The notes: generated by a model from the sequence alone, not told the origin. A DNA stretch of 64,000 nucleotides from Phycisphaerales bacterium (GCA_029260555.1 JAJDCZ010000010.1:21305-85304); one strand, 5' to 3'. Counted from the stretch's first letter, positions 45,384 to 56,072 are shown. Numbers and translations are program-made.

Positions 45384-46025
45384 TCACGCAGTTGTTTTGT
45401 TTGGTTCGCCAGAAACCGGGTTACCGAAATGCTTTTCCTGCACCGGCACGATAGCTTCGAGCACGCTCATAAGCACGCTGGCTGGTGATCCAATTGCGTT
45501 GACTTCTTTCACGATGCTTGAAGGATAATAATCGAGAATGGGAAATGTTTCATTCTCGTAGATCTCCCAGCGTCTTCTGATGACATCCTCTCGAGCGTCG
45601 TCTGCCCGGTTTTCCTTGAGGGCACGCCGTCTCAGGCGTTTGATCATCTCTTCCTTGTCGGGGCAGGTCAGATGGATAACCATCAACACATTGGCGAACT
45701 CTTCCAGGATCTTGACCTGGTTGAGATTTCTCGGGATGCCATCGAGAATGAGCAGATCATCGTGGGGCTTGTAGAGACTCAGAACCGTTTGAGCATGTGT
45801 GTTCTGGCACCACATTTTAATAGTGACATCATCAGGGACCAGCTCGCCTCTTGATGAGTATTCGTAAAAAATCTGACCGAGATCCGAGTGGATATCAAGC
45901 GTTCTAAAGACTTCACCACAGGATAGATGGTAGAAGCCCGGAATTTGGCCAAGAATTTTGCCTTGGGTTCCCTTGCCTGCGCCTGGGGCTCCAAACAGGA
46001 GCACAGTTTGATACCGTGAGCTCAT
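45384..46025 (-). CDS. adk: Adenylate kinase family nucleoside monophosphate kinase
   Basis: 213 residues. The P-loop GAPGAGKGT is near the N-terminus, followed by HLSCGEVFR (NMP-binding segment), the LILDGIPRNLNQ motif and a lid with RLRRRALKENRADD. It interconverts AMP, ADP and ATP. The lid is short and lacks the zinc-type cysteines, and IPR replaces the usual FPR in the DGFPR motif, so substrate preference is not certain. A 356-bp region precedes it. Confidence 0.85.
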   Translation of the reverse strand: MSSRYQTVLLFGAPGAGKGTQGKILGQIPGFYHLSCGEVFRTLDIHSDLGQIFYEYSSRGELVPDDVTIKMWCQNTHAQTVLSLYKPHDDLLILDGIPRNLNQVKILEEFANVLMVIHLTCPDKEEMIKRLRRRALKENRADDAREDVIRRRWEIYENETFPILDYYPSSIVKEVNAIGSPASVLMSVLEAIVPVQEKHFGNPVSGEPNKTTA

Positions 46026-46381
46026 TGGATGTGGTTCCTTCGGTTCTGCATCTCGTGTAACACTTGAGTATGTATCGACAGTTTGCCAGGAGTGGTCAAG
46101 ACCGAATCTTCACCAGCTGCTGGCGCCAAAGAAGGTAGCACCCGAGTACCGAGCGGGCAATCAAAAAGCGACCATTGAGTCGATTGAAACAGTTCCGAAA
46201 GCCAGTCTATTTACAGTCCGATAAGATAGATTATGTATAATTCAGCACTGCTCAAGCGGGGTTTACGCTGTCTCAGGGGCATTTGGGTGATTTTGTCTGG
46301 ATTTTCGAGCTGGGCAGCATTGCTTATCGATGATTCCAGAAATGCATCCGATTGGACACCCCCGGTTGTGCTCGTGGTGAT
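46026..46381. other. Intergenic region between adk and the 3' end of uvrA
   Basis: Upstream region of adk on the - strand; no clear promoter was identified there. On the + strand a TATAAT hexamer lies at 46236-46241 with only a poorly spaced -35 (TTTACA, 20 bp). The only coding candidate is a 59-codon frame from 46233. Confidence 0.4.
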
Positions 46382-46412
46382 TCATTTCAGCACAGCCCGG
46401 AGATATTGACCC
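46233..46412 (+). CDS. Possible small membrane peptide (59 aa), doubtful
   Basis: ATG at 46233 opens 59 codons: a basic N-terminus (MYNSALLKRGLRCLRG), a hydrophobic stretch (IWVILSGFSSWAALLI) and a second one near the end (VVLVVIHF). It overlaps the 3' end of uvrA on the other strand by 31 bp and has no convincing ribosome-binding site. It could be chance; conservation in relatives would decide. Confidence 0.15.
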
Positions 46413-49400
46413 GTGTGGCTTTGATTGCATTGAGCGACATTTTCAGGTGTGCCGCTTGCCATGATTTGGCCGCCGCCGTCGCCGCCTTCTGGGCCGAGAT
46501 CGATGATCCAGTCTGCACATTTGATGACATCCAGGTTGTGCTCTATCACGACCACCGTTGCGCCTGATTCGGTCAGCTTCATCAGCACGCGTATCAGTTT
46601 GTGAACATCGTCAAAGTGCAGGCCCGTGGTCGGTTCATCCAGCACATAGAGCGTGTGCGTTGAGGTTCCATTTGGATTGTTGCGAGTTGGTCCACCTTTG
46701 CCGAGTTCTGTCGCCAGTTTCACCCGCTGGGCTTCGCCGCCTGAGAGCGTGGTCGAAGGCTGACCGAGTTTGATATACCCAAGCCCAACTTCTGCAAGAC
46801 ATTGCGTAAAACGCAGAATCTTTGGGTGATTCTCGAAGAAATCGCACGCTGTTTCGACTGTCATGCCCAGGACATCCGCGATATTCTTGCCTCGGTATCT
46901 GATCTCAAGTGTCTCGCGGTTATACCTGGACCCCTCGCACACTTCGCATTGCACATACACATCGGGCAAAAAGTGCATTTCGATTTTTTTGAGTCCCTGC
47001 CCCTGACATGCTTCACAGCGTCCCCCGCCATTGTCCGCGGTGACATTGAAACTGAATCGGCCCGGTTTGTAGCCTCTGATTTTAGCTTCGGCTGTTTGCG
47101 TGAAGACTTTGCGGATGTCATCAAAGATGCCTGTGTAGGTTGCGGGGTTTGAGCGAGGGGTTCTGCCGATGGGTGACTGGTCTACTTCGATCACGCGGTC
47201 GATCTGGTGCAGGCCGTTGATTCGCTGGTGTTTGCCAGGCAGGTCGCGTGAGTTGTGCAGGTGCTTGCGTGTTGCCCGAAGGAAGATGTCATTGACGAGC
47301 GTGCTTTTACCTGAACCTGAAACACCTGTGACACAAACCAGGCCACCCAGAGGAAGGGCAGCATCGATCTTCTTCAGGTTGTTCTGCTGAGCGCCCTTGA
47401 TGGTGATTGCTTTCTTGACAGAAACCTTCCTGCGTTTTTCCGGCACTTGAATCGTTCGTTTGCCCGAGAGATATGCACCTGTGATCGAATCTTTGCAAGT
47501 GGTGATGTCGTCGATGGTTCCCTGAGCCACGATTTGGCCGCCATGGACGCCTGGTCCGGGGCCAATATCAATCAGGTGATCCGCAGCACGGATCATTTCC
47601 TCGTCATGCTCCACCACCAGAACGGTATTGCCAATGTCAGTCAGATGCCTGAGCGTTCGAATCAACCTGGCGTTGTCGCGCTGATGCAGCCCGATGGTCG
47701 GTTCATCAAGCACATAACACGCCCCCACCAGCCCCGACCCAACCTGAGTTGCAAGGCGGATTCGCTGTGCTTCGCCGCCTGAAAGCGTGGCAGTGCGACG
47801 ATCCAGAGAAAGGTATGTCAGTCCGACAGATTGCAGGAAACCGAGTCGGCTTGAAACCTCGCGAACAATTGATTCTGCGATCTGCATCTGCTCATGAGTC
47901 AGGCTCAAGCCCTGGATAAACAAAAGGGCATCGCTGATGGTCAGCCGAGCCAGTTCAGAAATGCTCAGCATCGACCCATCGGACCGAGGCCTGCCAATCA
48001 CAGCACCCTTGCCATCCCCCCTGCTGCTGCTGATATCCACAGCGTGATCGCTGGCGATCTGTATATGCAACGCTTCGATGCGCAGACGATCGCCCAGACA
48101 CTCTGGGCAAATCCGCTCCCGCTGAAACTGATGCAGATGGTCTTTGACCCATGTCGATTCGGTTTTATGAAACCATGCGTGCAACATGGGCATGACGCCT
48201 TGCCATGTAAAGCCGAGCTTTTTATCCCGCCCCACTGTTCCATGCATCAGAACTTCGTACAACTCATCACTTAAAAGACCAATGGGGATGTTTTGAGGCA
48301 GGCCTGCTTTGCGACAAAACCAGCGCAGTTTGCGAGGATAAATCATGGCGCCCGGGCCATTCTTCTTCCAGGGAACCACCGCACCTTTATTCAGGCAGAC
48401 TTCATGATTCGGTACGACAAGTTCTTCATCAAACTCCAGAATCGCGCCCAGGCCATGACAGGTTGGGCAGGCGCCGTGCGGGCTGTTGAAGCTGAAAAGC
48501 CTGGGGCTGATTTCATCAAGTGAACACTCGGGATGCTCTGGATCAGCATACTTTGTACTGAATGCCTGGTCAGTCCAGATTGAGCGGTCGGATTCATCAT
48601 TCACGCTGATGACAACCGAGCCGCCAGCAATACTGATTGCTGCTTCGATGCTTTCAGCCAGTCGTTGTCTGGTATCGGGTTTGATGATGATTCGATCGAC
48701 GACCGCTGCGATGTCGTGCTTGTGGTAGCGCCCCAGATTCAGCGGGTTTTCGCCGCCTTCTTTAAGGGCATCTCGCAGATCAACGACTTGGCTGTTGATC
48801 CGAGCCCGCTGCCACCCCTGGCGGTACAGATCCTCAAGCACATCCTTGTGAAACCCTTTTTTTGAGCGCACCACCGGGGCCAGCACCATGAGCCGGGTTG
48901 CTTCGCCCAACTCCATGACCTTGCTGACAATTTGCGAGGCGCTGGATGCTTTGATCGGTGCACCTGATCGAGCCAGCACTGTGCCATCTTTCTTGATTTT
49001 GGTGGGTGCCCAGGAATATGGCGTGCCACAGCGAGCGTACAGCAGCCTCAGGTAGTCATAGATCTCGGTTGTGGTTGCGACGGTTGATCTGGGGTTATGA
49101 CTTGCAGAGCGTTGTTCAATGGCAATCGTTGGCGGGATGCCTTCGATTTCTTCGACATCTGGTTTTTTGAGTTGGTCGAGGAACTGCCTTGCATAGGCTG
49201 ACAGTGATTCCATGTATTTACGCTGACCTTCAGCGAAGATGGTGTCAAACGCCAGGCTCGATTTGCCCGACCCACTCAGCCCTGTCAGCACCACCAGTTG
49301 ATCGCGAGGGATATCGACATCAACACCCTTGAGATTGTGCTCTCTGGCGCCACGGACACGAATAACACGCTGATCTGCGGGCCGATTCTTTGACAACTGA

Positions 49401-49489
49401 GGCTTGACCTCTGTCAGACCATCAGCGGCTTTGGTTTTCTTTTTCGCACTGCTCGCGCGCGATTTCTTTGCCACGGCGTTCTCCGGCAT
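46382..49489 (-). CDS. uvrA: Excinuclease ABC subunit A
   Basis: 1035 residues, slightly longer than the usual 940. Two ABC modules are seen: Walker A GLSGSGKSS near residue 58 and GVSGSGKST in the second half, with signature motifs LSGGEAQR twice and Walker B YVLDEPTIGLH and YVLDEPTTGLH. Zinc-binding Cys pairs occur in CPTCHGLG, CPECLGDR and CEACQGQG/CEVCEGSR. UvrA finds helix-distorting lesions and loads UvrB. The extra length is mainly a basic N-terminal extension of about 45 residues (SRASSAKKKTKA). uvrB lies just upstream on the same strand. Confidence 0.98.
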   Translation of the reverse strand: MPENAVAKKSRASSAKKKTKAADGLTEVKPQLSKNRPADQRVIRVRGAREHNLKGVDVDIPRDQLVVLTGLSGSGKSSLAFDTIFAEGQRKYMESLSAYARQFLDQLKKPDVEEIEGIPPTIAIEQRSASHNPRSTVATTTEIYDYLRLLYARCGTPYSWAPTKIKKDGTVLARSGAPIKASSASQIVSKVMELGEATRLMVLAPVVRSKKGFHKDVLEDLYRQGWQRARINSQVVDLRDALKEGGENPLNLGRYHKHDIAAVVDRIIIKPDTRQRLAESIEAAISIAGGSVVISVNDESDRSIWTDQAFSTKYADPEHPECSLDEISPRLFSFNSPHGACPTCHGLGAILEFDEELVVPNHEVCLNKGAVVPWKKNGPGAMIYPRKLRWFCRKAGLPQNIPIGLLSDELYEVLMHGTVGRDKKLGFTWQGVMPMLHAWFHKTESTWVKDHLHQFQRERICPECLGDRLRIEALHIQIASDHAVDISSSRGDGKGAVIGRPRSDGSMLSISELARLTISDALLFIQGLSLTHEQMQIAESIVREVSSRLGFLQSVGLTYLSLDRRTATLSGGEAQRIRLATQVGSGLVGACYVLDEPTIGLHQRDNARLIRTLRHLTDIGNTVLVVEHDEEMIRAADHLIDIGPGPGVHGGQIVAQGTIDDITTCKDSITGAYLSGKRTIQVPEKRRKVSVKKAITIKGAQQNNLKKIDAALPLGGLVCVTGVSGSGKSTLVNDIFLRATRKHLHNSRDLPGKHQRINGLHQIDRVIEVDQSPIGRTPRSNPATYTGIFDDIRKVFTQTAEAKIRGYKPGRFSFNVTADNGGGRCEACQGQGLKKIEMHFLPDVYVQCEVCEGSRYNRETLEIRYRGKNIADVLGMTVETACDFFENHPKILRFTQCLAEVGLGYIKLGQPSTTLSGGEAQRVKLATELGKGGPTRNNPNGTSTHTLYVLDEPTTGLHFDDVHKLIRVLMKLTESGATVVVIEHNLDVIKCADWIIDLGPEGGDGGGQIMASGTPENVAQCNQSHTGQYLRAVLK

Positions 49490-49603
49490 GTTTCAGCGAT
49501 GCTCCAGATTCAAAGTCTGACCATCGTACGCATACCGGATTTGCTGAGCCGCTGTTGCGAGGCACTGGCTACGAAACAGATCTGGCAATCATGCTCAATG
49601 GTA

Positions 49604-49867
49604 TCAGGGGGTTTCAGCAGGCAGCTCTGGCTTTTCCGTCAAATTGGTTTCATCCTTCACTTTGCCCCCCTGCTGCTGCTCATCCAGAGGCAGCTGCCCC
49701 GGCTGGGGAAGAGCCTGTTGTTGCTGCTGGGCTTGCCTTGCTTTCATTGTCGTCGCCCGTTGACGGCTAAAGAACCCCAGCATGACAAACCCGATGCCAA
49801 TGCCCAGCCCATAAAAGCCCAGCCTTTGCATGAAAGTGCTTGATGTCTTCGCTGTCGCTCTTGCCAT
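49604..49867 (-). CDS. Small single-pass membrane protein, unknown function
   Basis: From ATG 49867, 87 residues; the frame also allows a GTG at 49891. A basic N-terminus precedes one membrane helix (GFYGLGIGIGFVMLGFF), then a Gln-rich stretch (QAQQQQQALPQPGQ) and a polar tail. No family recognised. It sits between uvrB and uvrA on the same strand, so it may be co-transcribed, but nothing links it to repair. Confidence 0.55.
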   Translation of the reverse strand: MARATAKTSSTFMQRLGFYGLGIGIGFVMLGFFSRQRATTMKARQAQQQQQALPQPGQLPLDEQQQGGKVKDETNLTEKPELPAETP

Positions 49868-49939
49868 GATGCCCTGATGGTATGAAAACACTTGCTGTCA
49901 GACAAAGCTTTGCACCAGAATCATGTCAGGCATGCAAGA

Positions 49940-52126
49940 TTACGAGCGTTTTCGGCTTTTTTTGTTGGGTCTAACCCCCGGCATGCCCTGTCTGCTGGTG
50001 TTTTTTTTCTTGCCCGACTCAATCTGGCTCTTGCGAACTGGTCCGGTGGCTGCTCCGGTGCGAATCTTCTCTTTGAGAGCTTTGGTCTGATCTCGTAGTT
50101 GAGCTGCCTTTTCAAAGTCCAGCGCCTCGGCGGCCTGAAGCATCTCCCCTTCGAGCATCAAGACCAGTTCTTCTGCATCAAAAGCATCTTCATCAGCCAG
50201 TTGCACCGCTTGCCTTGCGGTCTGCCTTGCTTTGAGCTGCGTTTCGATGCCTCTGCGGATAGATTTCCTGATCGTTTCAGGCGTGATGTCATTTTCCTTG
50301 TTGTACTCGATCTGTCTTGCTCGCCTGCGGCTGGTCTCGTCAATCGCAGCTTGCATCGCAGGCGTCATCTTGTCTGCATACATGATGACCGTGGCATCAA
50401 CATTTCGAGCCGCTCGACCCATCTGCTGAATCAAACTTGTTTCGCTGCGCAAAAAGCCTGCTTTGTCTGCATCCAGAATGCACACCAGACTGACCTCGGG
50501 CAGATCCAGGCCCTCTCGGAGCAGGTTGACCCCCACCAGCACATCAAACTCGCCCGCTCTCAGGTCTGTCAGGATCTCGATTCGCTCCAGCGTCTGGATC
50601 TCGCTGTGCAGATAGCGCACACGCAGACCTTGCTCTGCCATGTATTGGGTCAGGTCTTCGCACAGGCGTTTGGTCAGGGCGGTCACCAGCACACGGTTTC
50701 CATCTTCCGTGCGCTCCCGGCAGCGTTTGATCAGATCCGGCACCTGCCCGCGCGCGGGTTTGATCTCAATCACCGGGTCCAGCAGCCCCGTGGGACGAAT
50801 CACCTGCTCGACGATAACGCCTGCGGTCTTTTCAAGCTCGTAAGGCCCGGGCGTGGCGCTGACATAGACAACCTGAGGCACCTCCTGCTCGAACTCCTCA
50901 AAACGCAGAGGCCGATTATCCAGCGCGCTGGGCAAGCGAAAACCATGCTCCACCAACACCTGCTTGCGATTGCGATCGCCATGGAACATGGCGCGGATCT
51001 GAGGCAGGGTCACATGCGATTCATCAATCATCAGCAACCACCCCCCCACCCCCTCATCCACTCCCCCATCCCCATCCGCCTTTACTCCCCCACTGCTCTG
51101 GCCATTGAGCAGCGCCGCTTCACAGGAAGTTTTAAAATAGTCGAGCAGCGTGTATGGTTTTTCGCCTTCTGCTCTGCCATCAAAGTAACGCGAATAGTTT
51201 TCAATCCCCGAGCAGTAGCCGATCTCTTCGATCATCTCAAGATCGTATTTCGTGCGGGCCATGAGCCTTTGTGCTTCGAGCAGTTTGCCTTCATGGCGAA
51301 GCTCCATCACGCGCTGGTCCAGCTCATCGCAGATCTGCTGAAGGATGGGCACCATCTCGTTTTCGGGCATGACATAATGCACCGCGGGGAACACATGAAA
51401 CTGGTCGGTATCCGAGAGCACTTCGCCGCTGACCGGCTCGATGAGTTCGATGCGATCGATTTCGTCTCCAAACAGATCCACGCGAACCGCAAAGCTTTCG
51501 TATGCTGGCCACAGGTCGATGCAGTCGCCTCGCACGCGATATGTGCCTCGGGCAAACTCGATGTCGTTTCGCTTGTACTGCATGTCATTGAGTCCCAGCA
51601 GGAACTCGCGTCGGTTCAGTTCATCGCCCTTGTTGATGGTGAGCACCTTGGACTGGTACGCCTGAGGCGAGCCCAGGCCGAAGATGCACGAGACTGATGC
51701 CACGACTATCACATCAGGCCGGCTGAGCAGGCTGCTGGTCGCTGCCAGGCGCAGCTGGTCCAGATCGTCGTTGCGGCTGGCATCTTTTTCGATGTAGATA
51801 TCGCGTTGGGGGATGTACGCTTCAGGCTGGTAATAGTCGTAATAGGAAACAAAGTAGTTCACCGAGTTGTTGGGGAAGAACTCGCGCAGCTCTTCATAGA
51901 GCTGGGCTGCCAGTGTCTTGTTGTGGCTGATGATGAGCGTGGGCTTGCCGGTGCGCTCGATCACATTGGCCATGGTGAAGGTTTTGCCGGTTCCGGTGGC
52001 GCCCAGCAGGCACACGGCCGGATCATGCTGAGCAATCGCACTGGTGATCTTGTTGATCGCGCCGGGCTGATCGCCCATTGGTGAGAACGAAGACACTAGC
52101 TCAAAGGGTGACTCAGCAGCTGACAT
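49940..52126 (-). CDS. uvrB: Excinuclease ABC subunit B, with a Gly-rich insertion
   Basis: 728 residues. Walker A LLGATGTGKTFT, the beta-hairpin that clamps DNA (YYDYYQPEAYIPQRDIYIEKD), helicase motif LLMIDESHVTLPQI, motif VLVGVNLLREGLD and the C-terminal UVR motif (LDFEKAAQLRDQ) are all present. UvrB verifies damage and recruits UvrC. Between the conserved LLDYF and LLMIDESH segments there is an insertion of about 30 residues (Ala/Gly/Asp-rich) encoded by C-rich simple sequence at about 51036-51120. The last about 40 residues are basic (KSQIESGKKKNTSRQ). Confidence 0.98.
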   Translation of the reverse strand: MSAAESPFELVSSFSPMGDQPGAINKITSAIAQHDPAVCLLGATGTGKTFTMANVIERTGKPTLIISHNKTLAAQLYEELREFFPNNSVNYFVSYYDYYQPEAYIPQRDIYIEKDASRNDDLDQLRLAATSSLLSRPDVIVVASVSCIFGLGSPQAYQSKVLTINKGDELNRREFLLGLNDMQYKRNDIEFARGTYRVRGDCIDLWPAYESFAVRVDLFGDEIDRIELIEPVSGEVLSDTDQFHVFPAVHYVMPENEMVPILQQICDELDQRVMELRHEGKLLEAQRLMARTKYDLEMIEEIGYCSGIENYSRYFDGRAEGEKPYTLLDYFKTSCEAALLNGQSSGGVKADGDGGVDEGVGGWLLMIDESHVTLPQIRAMFHGDRNRKQVLVEHGFRLPSALDNRPLRFEEFEQEVPQVVYVSATPGPYELEKTAGVIVEQVIRPTGLLDPVIEIKPARGQVPDLIKRCRERTEDGNRVLVTALTKRLCEDLTQYMAEQGLRVRYLHSEIQTLERIEILTDLRAGEFDVLVGVNLLREGLDLPEVSLVCILDADKAGFLRSETSLIQQMGRAARNVDATVIMYADKMTPAMQAAIDETSRRRARQIEYNKENDITPETIRKSIRRGIETQLKARQTARQAVQLADEDAFDAEELVLMLEGEMLQAAEALDFEKAAQLRDQTKALKEKIRTGAATGPVRKSQIESGKKKNTSRQGMPGVRPNKKSRKRS
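51036..51120. repeat. C-rich simple-sequence insertion inside uvrB
   Basis: On the + strand this stretch consists of runs of 3-7 C broken by single A or T bases. It falls exactly where the UvrB family has no residues, between the LLDYF and IDESH motifs, and encodes a Gly/Asp-rich loop, so it looks like an acquired or expanded tract tolerated in a surface loop. Confidence 0.7.
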
Positions 52127-52201
52127 GGCTGAATCGTAGAGACCTGAGCCTTCCTCTGCGCGCTTGCTCTTCCTGTTGACTCTGACGGGTGTGTTTCCGC
52201 T

Positions 52202-53665
<1,464 letters not shown>

Positions 53666-53872
53666 GGGCGATTCTAGCTGCTGAGTGCGGGGTCAGTTTG
53701 GCGGGCATCGTGATTGCCCGGATGGGCAGATTGAGCCTCGGGAGCGAGGAAAAAGCCGAGGGATGGTGCTGTGTGAGAGGAGGGGCGTGCATTGAAGGAT
53801 GAGTCTGCTGTCATGGGTTGCGGATGAACCAGAATCCAAACGGGATGCGATCAGCAGAATTGACGGGTTTGC

Positions 53873-53956
53873 GCGCGTTGTTATGGGGACGAGGCGCATT
53901 GTGTTGATGCGCACGCGCATTGCCTTAATGTTCACGCGCATTGCTCTGTTGTAGAC
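53873..53956. repeat. Four tandem copies of a degenerate 21-bp unit
   Basis: Units start at 53873, 53894, 53915 and 53936; each begins GCGC(A/G)TTG, and the second half is more variable, with units 2 and 3 ending in CAC. The first unit is the most diverged. Confidence 0.7.
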
Positions 53957-54240
53957 GAACCCGGCACCAGAGTTGCTCGCGCAGCGCCTCTGTGCGCGCG
54001 GTTATGCGACGATAAACCACAAACACAAACCTGATTACCGCCCCCCGCTCGGCGTCATCCCGGACATTGCATCGCTCATGAATTATCAGGACCTGCCAGA
54101 CCCGCACCCAAAGCCCAAAGCAAACAGGAATGACGCGGACGATCCTGAAGCAAAATCTGTTAGGGTACATGTCCACCCCCCCCTCCCCACCACCCCCCAT
54201 CCCTACGAATCCAAATCTGTACAAGAACCCACCCCAGACC

Positions 54241-54268
54241 GTGCCACTGATCAGTCCTCTGGTCAGTG
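54241..54268 (+). repeat. REP-like hairpin, copy 1
   Basis: The 28-bp unit GTGCCACTGATCAGTCCTCT plus GGTCAGTG folds as a 10-bp stem (one G-T type mismatch) around TCCT. It is one of six copies between 54241 and 57411; see the related entries for the others. Confidence 0.75.
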
Positions 54269-54291
54269 CTCCACACCAACCCGCTTCCAAA

Positions 54292-54319
54292 CACTGATCT
54301 GAGGACAGATCAGTGGCAC
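54292..54319 (-). repeat. REP-like hairpin, copy 2 (inverted)
   Basis: Inverted orientation relative to copy 1, with a perfect 10-bp stem CACTGATCTG/CAGATCAGTG around the AGGA loop and ending in GGCAC. Confidence 0.75.
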
Positions 54320-54357
54320 ACCGCTTTCCTTTTCCCTCCCACATTCACCCCCGACGG

Positions 54358-54575
54358 TGTGCCACGCACGGGGAGGGGGGGAGGGGGGCGAGTCTTCGAG
54401 TCGTGTGTGTCTTTGTGTAGCCGGGTGCCGCGGTCACTGCTTCGAGTGGCCACGATTCCTACAACTCGATCATGGCCACGCAATGCCGTGACCATGAAAC
54501 CCACCTTCCCCACCGATTCAAATCTACACAAATACTCGCCCCAAACCGTGCCACTGATCAGTCCTCTGGTCAGTG
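54358..54575 (+). repeat. Long dispersed repeat, copy A (about 218 bp, includes hairpin copy 3)
   Basis: Begins GTGCCACGCACGGGGAG with a G-run tract, continues GAGTCTTCGAGTCGTGTGTG and ends with the REP-like hairpin at 54548-54575. It is nearly identical to copy B at 56923-57159 over the part after the G-run; differences are mostly single bases. Part of its right end is also found at about 54195-54268. Confidence 0.85.
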
Positions 54576-54669
54576 TTCAGGCGTGTGCTGTGATAGAGCA
54601 CTGAGCAAAAGAAGACCGGTTCCGGGCACCCGGCATGGGTAAGAAAGTGGATCGAGCCGGTATTTTGGC

Positions 54670-54698
54670 TTGGCCGGGCGAGCAGAATGCTGTATACT
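54670..54698 (+). promoter_or_regulatory. Candidate promoter of the FG-GAP gene
   Basis: TTGGCC (54670-54675) and TATACT (54693-54698) are 17 bp apart, about 60 bp before the start codon. The -10 is good, the -35 moderate. Sigma-70-type recognition is assumed. Confidence 0.45.
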
Positions 54699-54758
54699 GG
54701 GGTCTAATCGCCGTTTGGCGGTCTGTGTATCGAAACCGTTGAACGAGGAACCATCATC

Positions 54759-56048
54759 ATGTCGCCAATGACCCACCGCCGGCTCACGCTGGCCGTTATC
54801 GCCTTGTCCGTCTTTGGTGTCCTGCCTGCTGCGGGCCAGACGCTCAACGAGGATGTCAAGCTCCTTGCCTCCGACAGGGCGGCGGGTGATGTCTTCGGCT
54901 TCTCCATCGCCATCGCAAACGGCATCGTCGCTGTAGGGACCATCAGGGATGACGACAACGGCGATGCCTCCGGTTCGGCGTATCTTTTCGATGCCTCCAC
55001 CGGCGAACAGATTGCCAAACTCCTACCGAGCGACGGAGCGGCGGGTGACGAATTCGGCCACTCCATTGCCCTCGCCAACGGCATCGTCGCCGTTGGGGCG
55101 GTGGGTGACGACGACAACGGCACCGATTCTGGTTCGGCGTATCTTTTCGATACCTCCACTGGTGCCCAGCTCTTCAAACTCCTCCCCAGCGACGGGGCGG
55201 CGAACGACAACTTCGGCTTCGCCATCGCCATCGCCAACGGCGTCGTCGCCGTTGGGGCGCATTGGGACGACGACAACGGCACCGACTCGGGTTCGGCGTA
55301 TCTGTTCGATGCCGCCACTGGTGCGCAGATCGCCAAACTCCTCCCCAGCGACGGGGCGGCGAATGACCTTTTCGGCAGGTCCATCGCCATCGCCAACGGC
55401 GTCGTCGCCGTTGGGGCGGTGGGTGACGACGACAACGGCACCTGGTCTGGTTCGGCATATCTTTTCGATGCCGCCACCGGTGCACAACTCGCCAAACTCC
55501 TCCCCAGCGACGGGGCGGCGAATGACTTTTTCGGCATCTCCATCGCCATCGCCAACGGCGTCGTCGCCGTAGGGGCGTATCGTGACGACGACAACGGCAC
55601 CGACTCTGGTTCGGCGTATCTGTTCGATGCCTTCACCGGTACGCAGATCGCCAAACTCCTCCCCAGCGACGGGGCTGTGCTTGACAACTTCGGCTTCTCC
55701 ATCGCCATCACCAACGGCGTCGTTGCCGTAGGGGCGCATTGGGACGACGACAACGGCACCGACTCTGGTTCGGCGTATCTCTTTGATACCTCCACCGGTG
55801 CACAACTCGCTAAACTCCTCCCCAGCGACGGAGCGACGGATGACTTGTTCGGCAGTTCCATCGCCATCGCCAACGGCGTCGTCGCCGTAGGGGCGTTTTT
55901 TGACGACGACAACGGCACCGACTCTGGTTCGGCGTATCTGTTCACCGCGCCTAGACCCGACTGCGCCGCCGATCTCACCGGCGATGGCATTGTCGATGTG
56001 CTGGACTTCTTTGAGTTCATTCGCCTCTTTGATGCGGGCTGTCCGTAG
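54759..56048 (+). CDS. Secreted FG-GAP seven-bladed propeller protein with dockerin-like C-terminus
   Basis: 429 residues. Signal peptide (ending LPAAGQ), then seven repeats of 53 residues each of the form LLPSDGAA.D.FG.SIAIANG, VVAVGA..DDDNGT.SGSAYLF, with Asp-rich loops (DDDNGTDSG) that resemble the calcium-binding loops of integrin-type FG-GAP propellers. The C-terminal 30 residues (ADLTGDGIVDVLDFFEFI, ending GCP) are one dockerin-like repeat, the same tag as on the GH13 enzyme. It is probably a secreted or surface adhesion or scaffold-type protein; a function beyond that cannot be read from sequence. GAGGA lies 9 nt before the ATG. No operon partner except possibly the HNH gene 81 bp downstream. 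Confidence 0.9.
   Translation: MSPMTHRRLTLAVIALSVFGVLPAAGQTLNEDVKLLASDRAAGDVFGFSIAIANGIVAVGTIRDDDNGDASGSAYLFDASTGEQIAKLLPSDGAAGDEFGHSIALANGIVAVGAVGDDDNGTDSGSAYLFDTSTGAQLFKLLPSDGAANDNFGFAIAIANGVVAVGAHWDDDNGTDSGSAYLFDAATGAQIAKLLPSDGAANDLFGRSIAIANGVVAVGAVGDDDNGTWSGSAYLFDAATGAQLAKLLPSDGAANDFFGISIAIANGVVAVGAYRDDDNGTDSGSAYLFDAFTGTQIAKLLPSDGAVLDNFGFSIAITNGVVAVGAHWDDDNGTDSGSAYLFDTSTGAQLAKLLPSDGATDDLFGSSIAIANGVVAVGAFFDDDNGTDSGSAYLFTAPRPDCAADLTGDGIVDVLDFFEFIRLFDAGCP
54861..55973 (+). repeat. Seven tandem 159-bp coding repeats
   Basis: Units start at 54861, 55020 and every 159 bp after that; they encode the seven FG-GAP blades. Several units are nearly identical in DNA, including synonymous positions, so recent duplication or gene conversion is likely. 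The high similarity keeps long false open frames on the opposite strand. Confidence 0.9.
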
Positions 56049-56072
56049 GCCGCTGCGGTTCAAGACACGCTC

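Larger units (their letters stand above)
53666..54758. other. Repeat-rich intergenic region without a recognised gene
   Basis: Holds a four-copy 21-bp tandem repeat (53873-53956), C- and G-run tracts (54174-54204, 54370-54393), copies of a hairpin repeat and one long direct repeat. Short open frames here have repetitive or frame-shifted composition and match nothing recognisable. A promoter-like pair lies before the FG-GAP gene. Confidence 0.7.

Noticed and set aside
50099..51697. A 532-codon open frame on the + strand inside uvrB
   Set aside because: Lies entirely antisense to the well-supported uvrB gene and gives a His/Gln-rich sequence without any recognisable motif.
53925..54344. 139-codon frame on the - strand in the repeat region after fumC
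   Set aside because: Covers G-run tracts and dispersed repeats, has a composition like random GC-rich DNA and no motif.
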